Positions 36,621 to 46,227 are shown, numbered from the stretch's first letter. The stretch: 64,000 bases of DNA from Aphrocallistes beatrix (GCA_963281255.1 OY725491.1:2914001-2978000), one strand, 5' to 3'. A program made the numbers and translations. Notes: a model not told the origin generated them from the letters alone.

Positions 36621-37925
36621 GGGCATTCAAAAAGTTCGTAACTCAGTATGGAAAAAGGGGCAATACACATTATATCATATCAAAACTTTACTAAATGTTC
36701 AAAGTAATCTCCCTTGTACTTAACTACGAGCTTTAACCGCTCTACCCACATATAAAATGTATTTTTATACTCCTCTTCCGGGATGTTTCTAAGGTACCGC
36801 TGAATTGTCCTCCCAAGTTGCATCCTCTCATCAAAAGTCTTCCCTGCTAGGTGTTTTTTGAGACCATCAAATAGCCAAAAGTCACAGGGTGCTAGGTCTG
36901 GACTATAAGGAGGGTGATATAATTCGACAAGCCTCATGGACTTCAATTTGTCCTTCACCTGCTTCGATTTATGGGGTCTGGCATTATCGTGCAATAATTT
37001 TATCCCCCTGAGTCCACATCCTGGACGATGCTCTAAATAGTGTTTCTTTATAGCAAGAAGTATCACCGTTGCATAAAAGTTTCCTGTAACAGTCCTACCC
37101 TTTGGGGTGCAAATTTGACACACTGGGCCATATGCATCAAAGAATATCGTGTACATAACCTTGCGGCCCCAGTGGTCCGGACGGGGGATTGCAAGTGGAT
37201 CTGTGCCTTTCGGGAGCCATACTCTATTCTGTTCCTTACGTAATGGCTCTGAAAACCGTATCCAGGTTTCATCTCCTGTACAGATCTCGAATAATCGCCT
37301 TTCATTGCAATGACCATAAATTTTCAGGAGAGACTTAGCTGCATCCAATCGAGCCTTCTTTTGACCTGTCAGAAAGCAAATGCGGGACCCAACGGGAACA
37401 AACTTTCCTCAGGCCAAGATGCAAACTCAAAATCTCATGAACTGTTCCCGATGACAAGTCAACATGGTTAGCAATACCCTCAATCGTGATATGTGGTTCC
37501 TCTTCAATCATTTTGGATACCAGATATTATTAGTGGTGGTCGCCGTAACCGGTCTTCCAGCCCGAGGGTCATCTGCTATCGCCTCTCTCCCCTCACGAAA
37601 ACGAATACTCCACTTCTTGACGGTAGATTCTGAACAAGCATCACGGCCATAAACTCGGGATAGATCATTGAAAATATTCCTCGGAGTGTATCCAAGAAGC
37701 GACCTGATTTTAATATAGGCTCTATGCTCTACATTAATTTCTGGTATTTTTGAAGCCATAAATATCACTGTGAGTCAAACAGCCAAATGTAAAATTGATG
37801 TAACTTCTCAAGTATTTGATCAATTTAGATAAACTAAACAGTAAATAGGAGTTTAATAAATATGGATCTGTAATAATCAGCTAGCAAAGAAATGATAGGT
37901 AGGGTTACGAACTTCTTGAATGCTC
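36621..37925 (-). mobile_element. mariner element inserted in the hAT
   Basis: The inverted ends GGGCATTCAAAAAGTTCGTA and its complement (TACGAACTTCTTGAATGCTC) enclose one transposase gene. TA precedes the left end. The right flank is less clear. The length of 1305 bp is typical of mariner. Confidence 0.9.
36680..37768 (-). pseudogene. mariner DD34D transposase with two frameshifts
   Basis: The N-terminal piece (37768-37508) carries the HTH block (SLLGYTPRNIFNDL, ESTVKKWSIRF) and the linker GRPVTAT. A middle piece (about 37505-37370, other frame) reads IEEEPHITIEGIANHV, the second HTH. The main piece (37348-36680) has the catalytic signature TGDETWI (first Asp), LLHDNARPHKS (second Asp) and YSPDLAPCDFWLF (third Asp). 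I count 34 residues between second and third Asp, the DD34D of true mariners. Two single-base breaks (about 37510 and 37370) inactivate it. Otherwise the length matches about 345 residues for the family. Confidence 0.95.
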
Positions 37926-38026
37926 TGTGTATTTTAGTATTTTATGAAACACAAGGTCAAGTGCCGCCCCCTATTAAGCGCCGCCCGGGGCGGTCCGCCC
38001 CCCCGCCCCCCCTAGCTACGCCACTG

Positions 38027-38160
38027 AACCAGCTTACCCCAGATAGAAGAGGCATCCCGCCAATTTCGTGTTTTAAGCAATTCGAGATTATTCAGAATTA
38101 ATGAACCATGTCCTGTTAACTTGGATAAGGCATCGGTCATCTTTGAGACAATCTCGTTAC
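38027..38160 (-). pseudogene. Coding segment of the OTU-element gene upstream of the hAT
   Basis: The frame NEIVSKMTDALSKLTGHGSL continues through LNNLELLKTRNWRDASSIWG to the hAT border and on at 36404. An in-frame stop lies just before it (about 38155). Possible 3' splice sites (TTATAG at about 38180 and AAGTAAG at about 38155) precede it. The second fits the phase of the donor after the 2A ORF at 39388, giving ..PRYNG|NEIV... The exon structure is inference. Confidence 0.6.
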
Positions 38161-38207
38161 CTTACTTGACATCACCAGTTTCTATAATAAATTCTCTGAA
38201 TCAAATA

Positions 38208-38794
38208 CAGGGTGTCTCAAAAGTTCTGCAACGAATTTTACTAATGTATTATACATAGATAAATAGATCGAACATCTGATACCTCATTTTAATCAAAAAT
38301 AAGAGAGGATTATCTGAAATATTTTGCATTCCAATGGCCTGTATTTCTCAATTTATTTGCAATGATGGATCATATATTTCATTGTCTCGTAAAGAATATT
38401 TTTTAACTCAATAAAAAATCTCACATCTCAGGTACATTTTATGGCTATACTTTAAAAATACTCGTTCTTATCGAAGATTACTGCGACATAATTCAAAAGT
38501 AATAATATTATTTTAGTATTATGAATCAATTATAGAATATATAAGTGATTGATGTAATATTTCATTAGAAAAATAGTGATCTTCAAACTTAGCACTTTTG
38601 AGCTCCAAATTGTAATTGGTCTGTAATTATTTAAAATTTTATAAGAAATGTTTTTTGCGTAATGAGTTGAGCTCATTTCTATGCTAGAAGGGTGCTAGAT
38701 TTCATTTATGGAGGCTAATTTGGAATACAATCAAGTGATCTTAGTCAAATTAACAAAGTAAAATTGGTTGTTGCAGAACTTTTGAGACACCCTA
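38208..38794. mobile_element. Tc1-type MITE, 587 bp
   Basis: Inverted ends CAGGGTGTCTCAAAAGTTCT with TA outside. No coding. Its terminal 16 bases equal those of the Tc1 element at 20214, so that or a related transposase could have moved it. Confidence 0.85.
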
Positions 38795-38819
38795 TATATC
38801 ATTGCTTATTATTAGAAAC

Positions 38820-39352
38820 ATCCTTACTATTAAAACTCGATTCATATATATCTATATATATCTATATATCTATATCTGTAACGAATTGATTGAAGAAACT
38901 GCCGGTCATAGAACGCTAATTTTTGGCATGTGGGAGTCTTTTGGCTATGGCTCCAGTAAGTTCTGAGTTCAGAGCAAAATGTCGATTCATCATGGAATTA
39001 TGACGTCATTGTCACATTTTTAAAAGTTAAGCAACAGAGTTATTCGAGCATAACTCAGTCATTATAGGAGATAGAAGGCTGAAATTTTAATAGAATCTGT
39101 ATACTAACATACCTCACATATGATACAACTCTCATCCAAATATGATGACTCATCACTCTGTTATGACGTCATCATTACACATCAAAAGTTTTAAAATTGA
39201 CAAATTTGGTGATTTTTCGTGCTATATCGATTATAACAGTAGGACAGATGCATTTAGAGATGTTATATCCCTTATAATTAACCAATGTGACCCCAGGCGA
39301 CCGAAGGGAGTGTCCGCCAGCCGCGCAGCGCAAGCAAGCGAAGCCCGCTTGT
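38820..39352 (-). repeat. GC-palindrome-headed repeat, type A
   Basis: Full-length, head at 39352 and tail (tttaatagtaaggat) at 38820, with the TA-rich block and 'gaattgattgaagaaactgc' inside. It lies between the 2A ORF and the rest of the OTU-element gene. Confidence 0.9.
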
Positions 39353-39386
39353 CAATAATAATACGTATGTTGTATATGTAAAATAA

Positions 39387-39653
39387 CTAACCATTATATC
39401 TTGGTCCTGGGTTCACTTCTACATCTCCGCAAATAATAAGGAATAGAGATAGAATTGTTAAGATGGATATCAAAATGTTGCATGTAACAAATCCAGGAAT
39501 ATCTATCATTTTGCAGCATCTTGATTTTGCAGATTTCCGTGAATTGAATATGCCAATGTGGTTGCGCCATGTACAAAGATCAACCCCCATTAGTAAATGC
39601 AAAACTGAAATGTTATAGGCGTGAAATTCGAATAAGTTATCAATATTATCCAA
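39387..39653 (-). CDS. ORF ending in a 2A peptide (GDVEVNPGP)
   Basis: This is an ATG-initiated 88-residue frame. Residues about 53-75 are strongly hydrophobic (GFVTCNILISILTILSL), followed by ICGDVEVNPGP (residues 74-84), the D-x-E-x-NPGP motif of 2A ribosome-skipping peptides. The frame ends four codons later, where a GGTTAGT donor-like site lies. In animals such hydrophobic-plus-2A leaders are known at the N-terminus of CR1/L2-type LINE ORFs and some immune receptors. Here it sits 195 bp inside the right terminal repeat of the Mutator-like element, in the right strand and place to be exon 1 of its OTU gene. A stray LINE 5' fragment is the alternative. The motif is certain and the partner is inferred. 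Confidence 0.7.
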   Translation of the reverse strand: MDNIDNLFEFHAYNISVLHLLMGVDLCTWRNHIGIFNSRKSAKSRCCKMIDIPGFVTCNILISILTILSLFLIICGDVEVNPGPRYNG

Positions 39654-40078
39654 TAACCAAAGAATAATCGTATTAACTATTAACTATATTTATTTGTATT
39701 TATCAGAATATTATACTATAGTCACAGAAGCCAAAAGAATGAATACGTCAAAACATTCGTCCAAAATTAACTACAAATGACGACAATTAACAATCTATGA
39801 CAATAACATTTTGTACTTAACTCCACTGTGTACTACAAATATGCAACTTAAATCGTATATGAATTTGTATAGTGAAAATAGGGAATTTTTGCAAAGTCAC
39901 TGTGAAGTGGTTTTTGAAGAGAGGGACAAAAAATTGCAATTATACAAAACTGCCTCTCTCATAATGCTGTGATACAAATTTGAACTGGATATTCAGCCTA
40001 AGTGAAAAGTTATAACCAGTTATGTCGTGCTCACTTTTCTCGCTGCTAACTTCACATCCATAAAATAACCAAGGATGC

Positions 40079-40160
40079 GGTGATAGCCGAATGGATTAAT
40101 ACACGATTAGCCTAAAATCGTTAACCATGCTAAGAATAGGCATTAAACCCGGCAATGCCT
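40079..40160 (+). repeat. tRNA-like remnant (Ser/Leu type A box)
   Basis: 'gtgatagccgaatggattaa' resembles the box A and D arm of tRNA-Ser/Leu. No valid box B or acceptor pairing follows, so it is at most a SINE or tRNA pseudogene. Confidence 0.35.
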
Positions 40161-40162
40161 GT

Positions 40163-40255
40163 GGGGTCAAAGGTATAAATAGAAATGACCCCATTTTCAT
40201 TTTCAATTTCAGTTCACTTTCAATTTACTTTCACTTTAACTATAGGCATGCAAGG
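40163..40255 (+). promoter_or_regulatory. TATA-containing dispersed repeat, copy 1
   Basis: GGGGTC..ggTATAAATAGaaatGACCCC: a TATA box inside an inverted GGGGTC/GACCCC pair, followed by a ttcattttcaatttcag tract. The same arrangement occurs at 40437-40620 (minus), 41337 and 61984, and in part at 52590. Confidence 0.6.
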
Positions 40256-40436
40256 GTTTAAGAATGTATTACCTGTATATATAAATATGGCATCAAAGTA
40301 CATATATCCGTTGTCAAAATTTCGATTAATCATCATATCATTGCGCAACAGATCATGTTAAGCACGATTTCAGCAATTTTCTAAGCTATTTTAAGCCTAC
40401 TTCTAAATGTTATTAATAACCCGCGGCTGGCTAGGA

Positions 40437-40620
40437 ATGTTGAAAGTGAAAATGAAAGTACATTGAAAGTGAACTGAAAGTGAAAATGAAAGTGGGGTTT
40501 TCTCTATTTATACTTTTGAGACCTAGCCAGGCGAGGGTGTAACTGTTGAATGCCCAGCATTTATACGGCTTCGCAGACATCCGCGATATCGGGGACACTG
40601 TGTCCCCTCTGGGCATTCTA
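40437..40620 (-). promoter_or_regulatory. TATA-containing dispersed repeat, copy 2
   Basis: On the minus strand two TATA-like boxes occur (GTATAAATGC near 40565 and GTATAAATAG near 40510). They are followed by CCCCACTTTCATTTTCAC and repeats of 'actttca'. A GGGGACACAGTGTCCCC palindrome lies upstream. Confidence 0.55.
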
Positions 40621-40840
40621 CGGTTAAGGTATACTTTTTGTGTAGAACTAAGATTTGATAGGCAATTGGTTACTTCCTATTAGGTAATAAATTTACTAAT
40701 AATACAATTTAGTGTTTTGGTCACATTCTTGAAATCAACCCATAACTCAATACTTGTTGAATTTAGAGGTTCAAGTTGTATTATCACCTAATAGGAAGTA
40801 GTTAATCGCCTATAAATTTGAAGATCTACGTAGTTACTAC

Positions 40841-41151
40841 CATAGGCGTCGTAACCCACCCGGTTACCCGGCAATGGCCGGGCGGCCCAGAGTGAATACC
40901 GGGTACTACCCGGTCTAACGTCGGATGCTACCCGGTAAAAAGACCGGGTACTACCCGGTAAAAAGCTTAGTGCTATTATGTACTAGTAATTGGCTGTTAC
41001 TAATTCCTCATGTAGATCAAGGTTCACTGCCCATTTGGCTGACGGCAACGCTGGATCAGCTGAAGATACGGCCCGATTAACTGACTGAACGGCCCTGGAT
41101 TATTGTGGCTGGGCAGTCCAAGGGTAGGAAATAAAGTTTACGACGCCTATG
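40841..41151. mobile_element. hAT MITE with perfect 8-bp duplication GTTACTAC
   Basis: Ends CATAGGCGTCGTAA and TTTACGACGCCTATG. GTTACTAC is present at 40833-40840 and 41152-41159. The interior is rich in 'accgggtactacccggt' palindromes. A relative is at 44308-44529. Confidence 0.93.
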
Positions 41152-41336
41152 GTTACTACAGTCAAAAATCACACCTTAATACCATTTAGAAATAGGGTTA
41201 AAATAGATTATAAAATCGCTAAAATTGTCCTTAGAATGACCTGTTGCGCAATGATATGATGACTAAACAAATTTTTTCAACGGATATATATACTTTGATA
41301 CCATGTTTATATATGCTGGTAATACATTATTAATTG

Positions 41337-41440
41337 ACGTGGAGTCGAAGGTATAAATAGAAATGACCCCATTTTCATTTTCAATTTCAGTTCATTTTCA
41401 ATTAACTTTTATTTTCATTTCAACATTCCAAGGCAAACTA
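41337..41440 (+). promoter_or_regulatory. TATA-containing dispersed repeat, copy 3
   Basis: 'gacgtggagtcgaaggtata' then AATAGAAATGACCCC and the ttcatttt tract, ending 'caacattccaaggcaa'. The same boundaries are seen at 61984. Confidence 0.6.
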
Positions 41441-41497
41441 GAGATATTGTTATTTAGCATGACGTCATCATCACTAAAATTCTTCAAATTGTGCAAA

Positions 41498-41622
41498 AAA
41501 TCTAAAATTACAAACTGTGCCTCCGTCAATGCTATCGGAGGCACTATAAGTTGTGTTCTTTGATATTCATAGTGCCTCCAGTGGCATTGATGGAGGCACA
41601 GTTTGTAATTTTAGATTTTAGG
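41498..41622. repeat. Near-perfect hairpin, arms about 50 bp
   Basis: 'aaatctaaaattacaaactg' plus 'tgcctcc' on the left is mirrored by 'ggaggca' plus 'cagtttgtaattttagattt' on the right around a 25-bp loop. GTGCCTCC occurs four times in alternating orientation. Confidence 0.85.
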
Positions 41623-41829
41623 ACTATCAAAATTTGCCAAAAGAGGTGGCTACTTAACCAATATATGACATACATGATTGAAATTTGATTTAATGGTGGC
41701 TTAGTGGATTCAATGTTGTAAGAATCCTTTCCAGAGTTTGTTGCACTTGAAGGTAGTAGGGGGTATCGGACGATGAGGATTAGGATATGCGTAGTTGTAT
41801 CAGATCTCTTGATATCAAGACATTACTCA

Positions 41830-42170
41830 GATTTACCACTTTACTTCATATTCACTTATGAATGACCTTCTTCCAATTGTTGAACCCAGTTGTACACCAC
41901 TTCGATCCAACAATGCCAAGACCAAAATGTCTGCAAGCATAACAGAACAGCGTCACAAGTTTGAGATTACTCAAGCCACGTCAATTCCCAAAACCATTCC
42001 TTGCGAAATTTGCGGTCGTTCGCATCTACTGGGTACTTGAGCAGCTCAAACTGCGTTGGGCCCTCCATGGGTGAGTTTGATATATCATTGGGTGCATGGA
42101 TCTTTAGATCAACTGAAGCAACCTGGTTATCATTAGCAGCATCGCCTGAATAAAGTAGCCATACGAGCAT
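41830..42170 (-). pseudogene. hAT transposase N-terminus with TTF-type zinc finger, broken
   Basis: The frame at 42170-41967 has GPTQFELLKYPVDAN and RKFRKEWFWELTWLE. After a frame break near 41967 the text DAVLLCYACRHF-like (two Cys, one His) and TTGFNNWKKVIHK follows. This is the order of the TTF-type zinc finger at the start of ZMYM-like hAT transposases. Only this front part remains. It does not belong to the element at 42327, whose C-terminal fragment lies upstream of it on the same strand. Confidence 0.7.
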
Positions 42171-42326
42171 GGGGGGCCTGGGGGGGGTTTGGCCCCCCCA
42201 AAACTTTCACTCGGCCCCCCCAAAATAAATAAATAACTTTGTGAATTTGAAATTTGATCTAAATAATGCCCCCCCCCTAAAATATATCCAGCCCCCCAAA
42301 TAATATTTGGTCGCTACGTCCATGCA

Positions 42327-43340
42327 CAGGAGCGTAGTTAGATATTTTAAATTATTAAGCACTTCTCGAAATTGGCGCCCCACTTCCTGAAAATAAAATT
42401 TTGATTGCTATTTTTTCTGTATGTACTAATCAATTGTTCAATTATAATTGATTAATCAAATGCGAGGAGAATGCGCCTATCACTCAGTGGATCAAAGTCG
42501 CGTAGAACACGCTCAACATCAACATCAACATTCCGGTGTAGATGCATCAGTGCTAATCCGGTCAAACGGCTTTGACACATTGTGTTCCGCAACCATGTTT
42601 TCAGCCTTTTCAGTGTGCTAAAAGACCGTTCTGCAGTTGCAGTGGATACAGGCATTGTTGCCAAAATAGTAAGTGCACTGTAGATGTTTGGGAATGTGTC
42701 CTTAGACATACAAACTAGAGTTTCACACGCAGTTTTTGGTTTATCTTTCTCTGAAATTGTGCACCACTTACTTCTCCAAATTTTCAATTCCTTTTCATCA
42801 TACTCACAATCTGATCTATAGGCATCGAATATATTTTTCTCTGCAATTTGAGATAGCTGCCGGCCGGACACTAGCACTCATTTGAGAACATTGCTACTAT
42901 ATCATTAATCATAGATCCAATATAATGATATAGAAGCACACTGAAAACACAAAACGAATGAAATTGTTATTATACAAGTACTTACATAATAAATGATAGC
43001 ATTCGCTGTGATAACTCTCTTTCTTCTTCTACACGTCTGGACATCTTGTAATGGTAGCCAGACATCTTTCGCTTCTTTCCACTGTTTCTCGAGGCATCCA
43101 TTTTATAATTATAGAAGCTAAATATCAAATTTACGAAACTGCTTATAAACTAGTGATCATTAATTACATTTGTCTGTCGAACTCTGATATAATAAGGAAA
43201 ATGTATGTGGTTCATTAATTCTACTGAAAAAGACAGGTTCAAAAAATAGAGTTTTGTTGCCATGATTCATATTCTGCGCCCCTAGCTTCGTAATTTTAGT
43301 CCGCACGTGCGTACTGTGCGTAATGCTAGCTACGCCACTG
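42327..43340 (-). mobile_element. hAT element, internally deleted, with 8-bp duplication
   Basis: Ends CAGGAGCGTAGTTAG and CTAGCTACGCCACTG. Flanks TCCATGCA (42319-42326) and CCCATGCA (43341-43348) match at 7 of 8. It retains only the transposase C-terminus (42452-42877). Between 42175 and 42326 lies a G/C-run segment of another element. Confidence 0.88.
42452..42877 (-). pseudogene. hAT transposase C-terminal dimerisation domain
   Basis: 142 residues. FPNIYSALTILATMPVSTAT, then AERSFSTLKRLKTWLR, then LALMHLHRNVDVDVERVL are the hallmark hAT C-terminal block of the ZMYM/TTF subgroup. The Glu of AERSFS is taken as the last catalytic acid of the family. The frame has an ATG but lacks the zinc finger and most of the nuclease domain, so it cannot transpose on its own. 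Confidence 0.92.
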
Positions 43341-43504
43341 CCCATGCATACGAGGCCTCTTGGAAAAGAAACTGTGAGTTGTTTGCTGATGCATTGGACA
43401 TGGAGTAGGAGAGAAAAAATGTCGCTCGACAGACCGATAGTGCAGCTCCAGAAAGTGACTCGAAGGAACAAGAAATGTGAATATCGGAATTAATCGGGAC
43501 ATAC
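43341..43504. other. Unassigned sequence
   Basis: Minus-strand open frames up to 103 codons (43160-43523) cross the hAT border and have no family resemblance. Confidence 0.35.
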
Positions 43505-44140
43505 TCATTTTAGGGCATTCCAATCTCTACATATTAAAATACCCTATAATAGCCGTTGAAAGCTCGCTAAGAAGAATTTTTCAAAAGGTGTAAAATATGT
43601 ATATATACATATGCTAATAACTCGTAAAATGTTCACATTATTACTTGTACTTTTAATTAAAATGTGAAAATCGAATTTTATATATTAAAATACCTTAGAT
43701 TAGCCGTTGAGAACTCGCTTTTAACTCAAAATGAAATATTTTTCAAAAGGTGTGAAAATATGTATATAAACTTATGTAGTGACTCATAAATTTCGCATAT
43801 TGTCATTTTTAAAGTGCAAAAATCGGAATCTACATATTAAAATATCCTATATTAGCGTTGAGAACTCGATTTTAGCTGAAAATAAGAAATTTTTTATTTA
43901 AAGGTGTGAAAATATGTATACATCCATATGCTATTACCTCATAAAATATTCACATTATTAGTTTTAAAGTGTGAAAATCGGAATCTACATATTAAAATGT
44001 CCTATATTAGTCGTTGAGAGCTCGGTTTCAGCATTAAATTAGAATTTTTTGAAAAGGTGTGAAAATATTTATATATCAATATTAATAACTCATGAAAGAT
44101 TCATATTATTACTTTTAAAGCGTGAAAATCGGATCCTACA
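43505..44140 (+). repeat. Tandem array, unit about 150 bp, four to five copies, type B-related
   Basis: 'ctacatattaaaat(a/g)(c/t)cct' recurs at about 43528, 43682, 43830 and 43985, each followed by 'gttgagarctcg' and 'aaggtgtgaaaatatgtata'. It resembles the 141-bp internal units of type B repeats but lacks their head. Confidence 0.8.
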
Positions 44141-44307
44141 TGGTGAAAAATGGACGTTGCAGAAGCAATAGCATTGAAAAGTAACGTTAAAACTATACTT
44201 AGAAATTCACAGATTTCGCCCCCCACAAGGGGGTCATTGCCACCCCTCGCGCCGCCCCTGTTCAATTGCTGTAACATTGTTATGTTTACTTGATATCTGC
44301 ACCAAAG

Positions 44308-44529
44308 CATAGGCGTCAGACTCGGCTACCCGCTTGGCTACCCGGCCCTACTAGGCATTCTACCCGACCCTACCCGGCTCATTCCCAAAGTTCTAGAACC
44401 GTGTGACTAATTAACTAATTCATGCCGTCAATTCCGTGAATGTTGCGGCTCCAGAATTGATTGGGCCGGCCCCAAAAAAATCGGACCGGGCGACCCAAAT
44501 GACCGGTGGACCCATTTCCGATGCCTATG
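44308..44529. mobile_element. hAT MITE, relative of 40841-41151
   Basis: Ends CATAGGCGTCAGACTCGG and CCGATGCCTATG. Flanks CACCAAAG and TACCATAG agree at 6 of 8. The interior is rich in 'ctacccggc'. Confidence 0.75.
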
Positions 44530-44734
44530 TACCATAGTATATCCCAACTAATAAATCCCAAAATTCTTCTTTGGATTTTGATTAACATGGAATTTCGAGA
44601 TTCCACCACTCAGAATTCAATGAATCAACAAGTTTTTTGAATAATGTTGTTTTGATCTTATTGAATACGTAAAGAAATAACCGATTCAAGTTTTGTTCAT
44701 AAAGATTTAACAGTTCTAAGATTTTAGAAGCGGT

Positions 44735-44818
44735 GTCAGCAATATAGATAGTATTTCCATTGGAGACTCAGATGTTGTGCCATCTTATGCGGTGAAGGAT
44801 CTTTGTGTCTGGTTAGAC
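44735..44818 (+). pseudogene. LINE reverse-transcriptase tail, part 1
   Basis: The frame SISIGDSDVVPSYAVKDLCV then WLD runs to the hAT border and continues at 47718 as NKLCSNMSPNL. This is the block after the RT palm typical of CR1/L2-type LINEs (..IGDS..PS..VKNLGV..D..L). Upstream decay prevents extension. Confidence 0.75.
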
Positions 44819-45032
44819 CAGGGGTCGGCAAACTTTCGGACTACTAGACCATTTCAGGGGGTCAAGAAGGCGCGCTAGGCCAGAAGAAACAAGATGTCCA
44901 AGGAAGTGCTGTTTTATTCAAAAATACAATACAATCAATGGAAAACATGATGTTGCATTTTCTTGGAGAGAGATACAATATCAGGTTCCAATGATGAGGT
45001 TATCTAATTGGACGATTGAGTATACTTTATTA

Positions 45033-46227
45033 TAGGAAATTAACGCTCCACGAAATTAACGCGAATTTGTCCAAATCGCGTAAATTCCTTGAGCCATAGC
45101 CTACTATAATAAGGCCTCAGAGTAACTTGCGAATTTGGCACAGGATGCAGTAGAAGATGGTTGAAGAAATACATGAGCTGCCTTAAATAATTAACAAAGC
45201 ACAATAGAGCTTAGGAATGTATTACCAGCATATATAAATATGGTGTCAAAGCACCCATATCCGTTGTTAAAATTTAGATCAGTCATCAAATGATTGCGCC
45301 ACAGGCTATATTTGGGTCAAATTTAGTGATTTTCAGAGGTCGTATAAGGGCACTTCTAAGTGTTTTTATTATAAAGTTTTTCGCATAGAACTGAGAAGTG
45401 AATGTGTTAATACGAAAAATTTGGAATTTTTTCATGGAATGTTCTTACATTCCAGTGTTGCTATGGAAACGTGTTTTGGTCTGTTCGGGTCATATCTTGA
45501 AAACCGCAAGAGCCAGACATTCAAATGTAAGCCCATTTGATAGCAAATAGGTTACTTCCTATTAAGCTATAATACAATTTCTATGTCTTAATTCAATAAT
45601 TTAAGAGTTATTAGACAATTTATCATATTGGTCATATTTGGTAATTTGTCGAATATCTCGTAAACTATTGAATTTAGACACAGAAATTGTATTATAGCTA
45701 AATAGGAAGTAGCCTATTTGCTATCAAATGGGATTATATTTGAATGTCTGGCTATCACTATTTTCAAGATATAGCCCCAACTGACCAAAACAAGTTTCCA
45801 TAGCAACACTGGAATGTAAGAACATTCCATGAAAAAAATCCAAATTTTTAGCATCAACACATTCACTTCTCAGTTCTATGCGAAAAACCTTATAATAAAA
45901 ACACTTAGAAGTGCCCTTAAACGGCCTCTGAAAATCACTGAATTTGACCCAAATATAACCTGTTGCGCAATCATTTGATGGCTAATCTAAATTTTAACAA
46001 CAGATATGGGTGCTTTGACACCATATTAATATATGCTGGTAATACATTCCTAAGCTCTATTGTGCTTTGTTAATTATTTAAGGCAGCTCATGTATTTCTT
46101 CATCCATCTTCTACCGCATCCCTGGTTAAGTTACTCTTAGGCCTTATATATAGTAGGCTATGCTTGAGCGTAGATTTCCATGACCTTAATTTTATTGTCT
46201 TTAATTTCATGGAGCGTTAATTTCCTA
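45033..46227. mobile_element. 1.2-kb foldback palindrome
   Basis: TAGGAAATTAACGCTCC at 45033 is mirrored at 46211-46227. The arms of about 550 bp stay complementary to the centre near 45630, with scattered mismatches. Internal blocks (tgcgccacaggctat, tattaccagcatatataaat) resemble the foldback at 40259-41336. No coding. Confidence 0.88.

Larger units (their letters stand above)
36405..38026. mobile_element. hAT element, non-autonomous, inserted in the OTU-element gene
   Basis: The ends CAGAGGCGTAGCTTAC and CTAGCTACGCCACTG are inverted. The flanks AGCCAGCT (36397-36404) and AACCAGCT (38027-38034) match at 7 of 8 bases. Joining the flanks gives one open minus-strand frame (..SSIWGKL|AKYVYKRN..), which proves the gene is older than the insertion. 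GC-rich sub-ends (cgcccggggcgg) are mirrored. About 315 bp is its own sequence and the rest is a mariner. Confidence 0.9.
33165..40060 (-). mobile_element. 6.9-kb Mutator-like DNA transposon carrying an OTU-protease gene
   Basis: 33165-33360 and about 39848-40060 are long inverted repeats starting TGGATGTGAAGTTAGCAGCG. The 11-bp direct repeat TAAAATAACCA stands directly outside both ends (33154-33164 and 40061-40071). Long inverted repeats with a 9-11-bp duplication fit Mutator-like elements. On the minus strand are a 2A-leader ORF, a long transposase-like region and a C-terminal OTU domain, all between the terminal repeats. Later insertions are a hAT (36405-38026), a mariner within it, a Tc1-type MITE (38208-38794), type A (38820-39352) and type B (34014-34946) repeats. 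Removing them leaves about 3.2 kb. The superfamily assignment is inference. The boundaries are read directly. Confidence 0.85.
40259..41336. mobile_element. Foldback palindrome with two secondary insertions
   Basis: The left arm (aatgtattacctgtatatat, ..tcattgcgcaacag..) and right arm (..ctgttgcgcaatgatatgat.., tgctggtaatacatt) are inverted and meet at about 40735 (ggttacttcctattagg / cctaataggaagtag). The left arm is interrupted by a TATA-type repeat (40426-40620) and the right arm by a hAT MITE (40841-41151). Without them both arms are about 280 bp. Confidence 0.75.

Noticed and set aside
43160-43523. Minus-strand frames of 65 and 103 codons
   Set aside because: They run across the hAT border and its target duplication without respecting it, and have no family resemblance.
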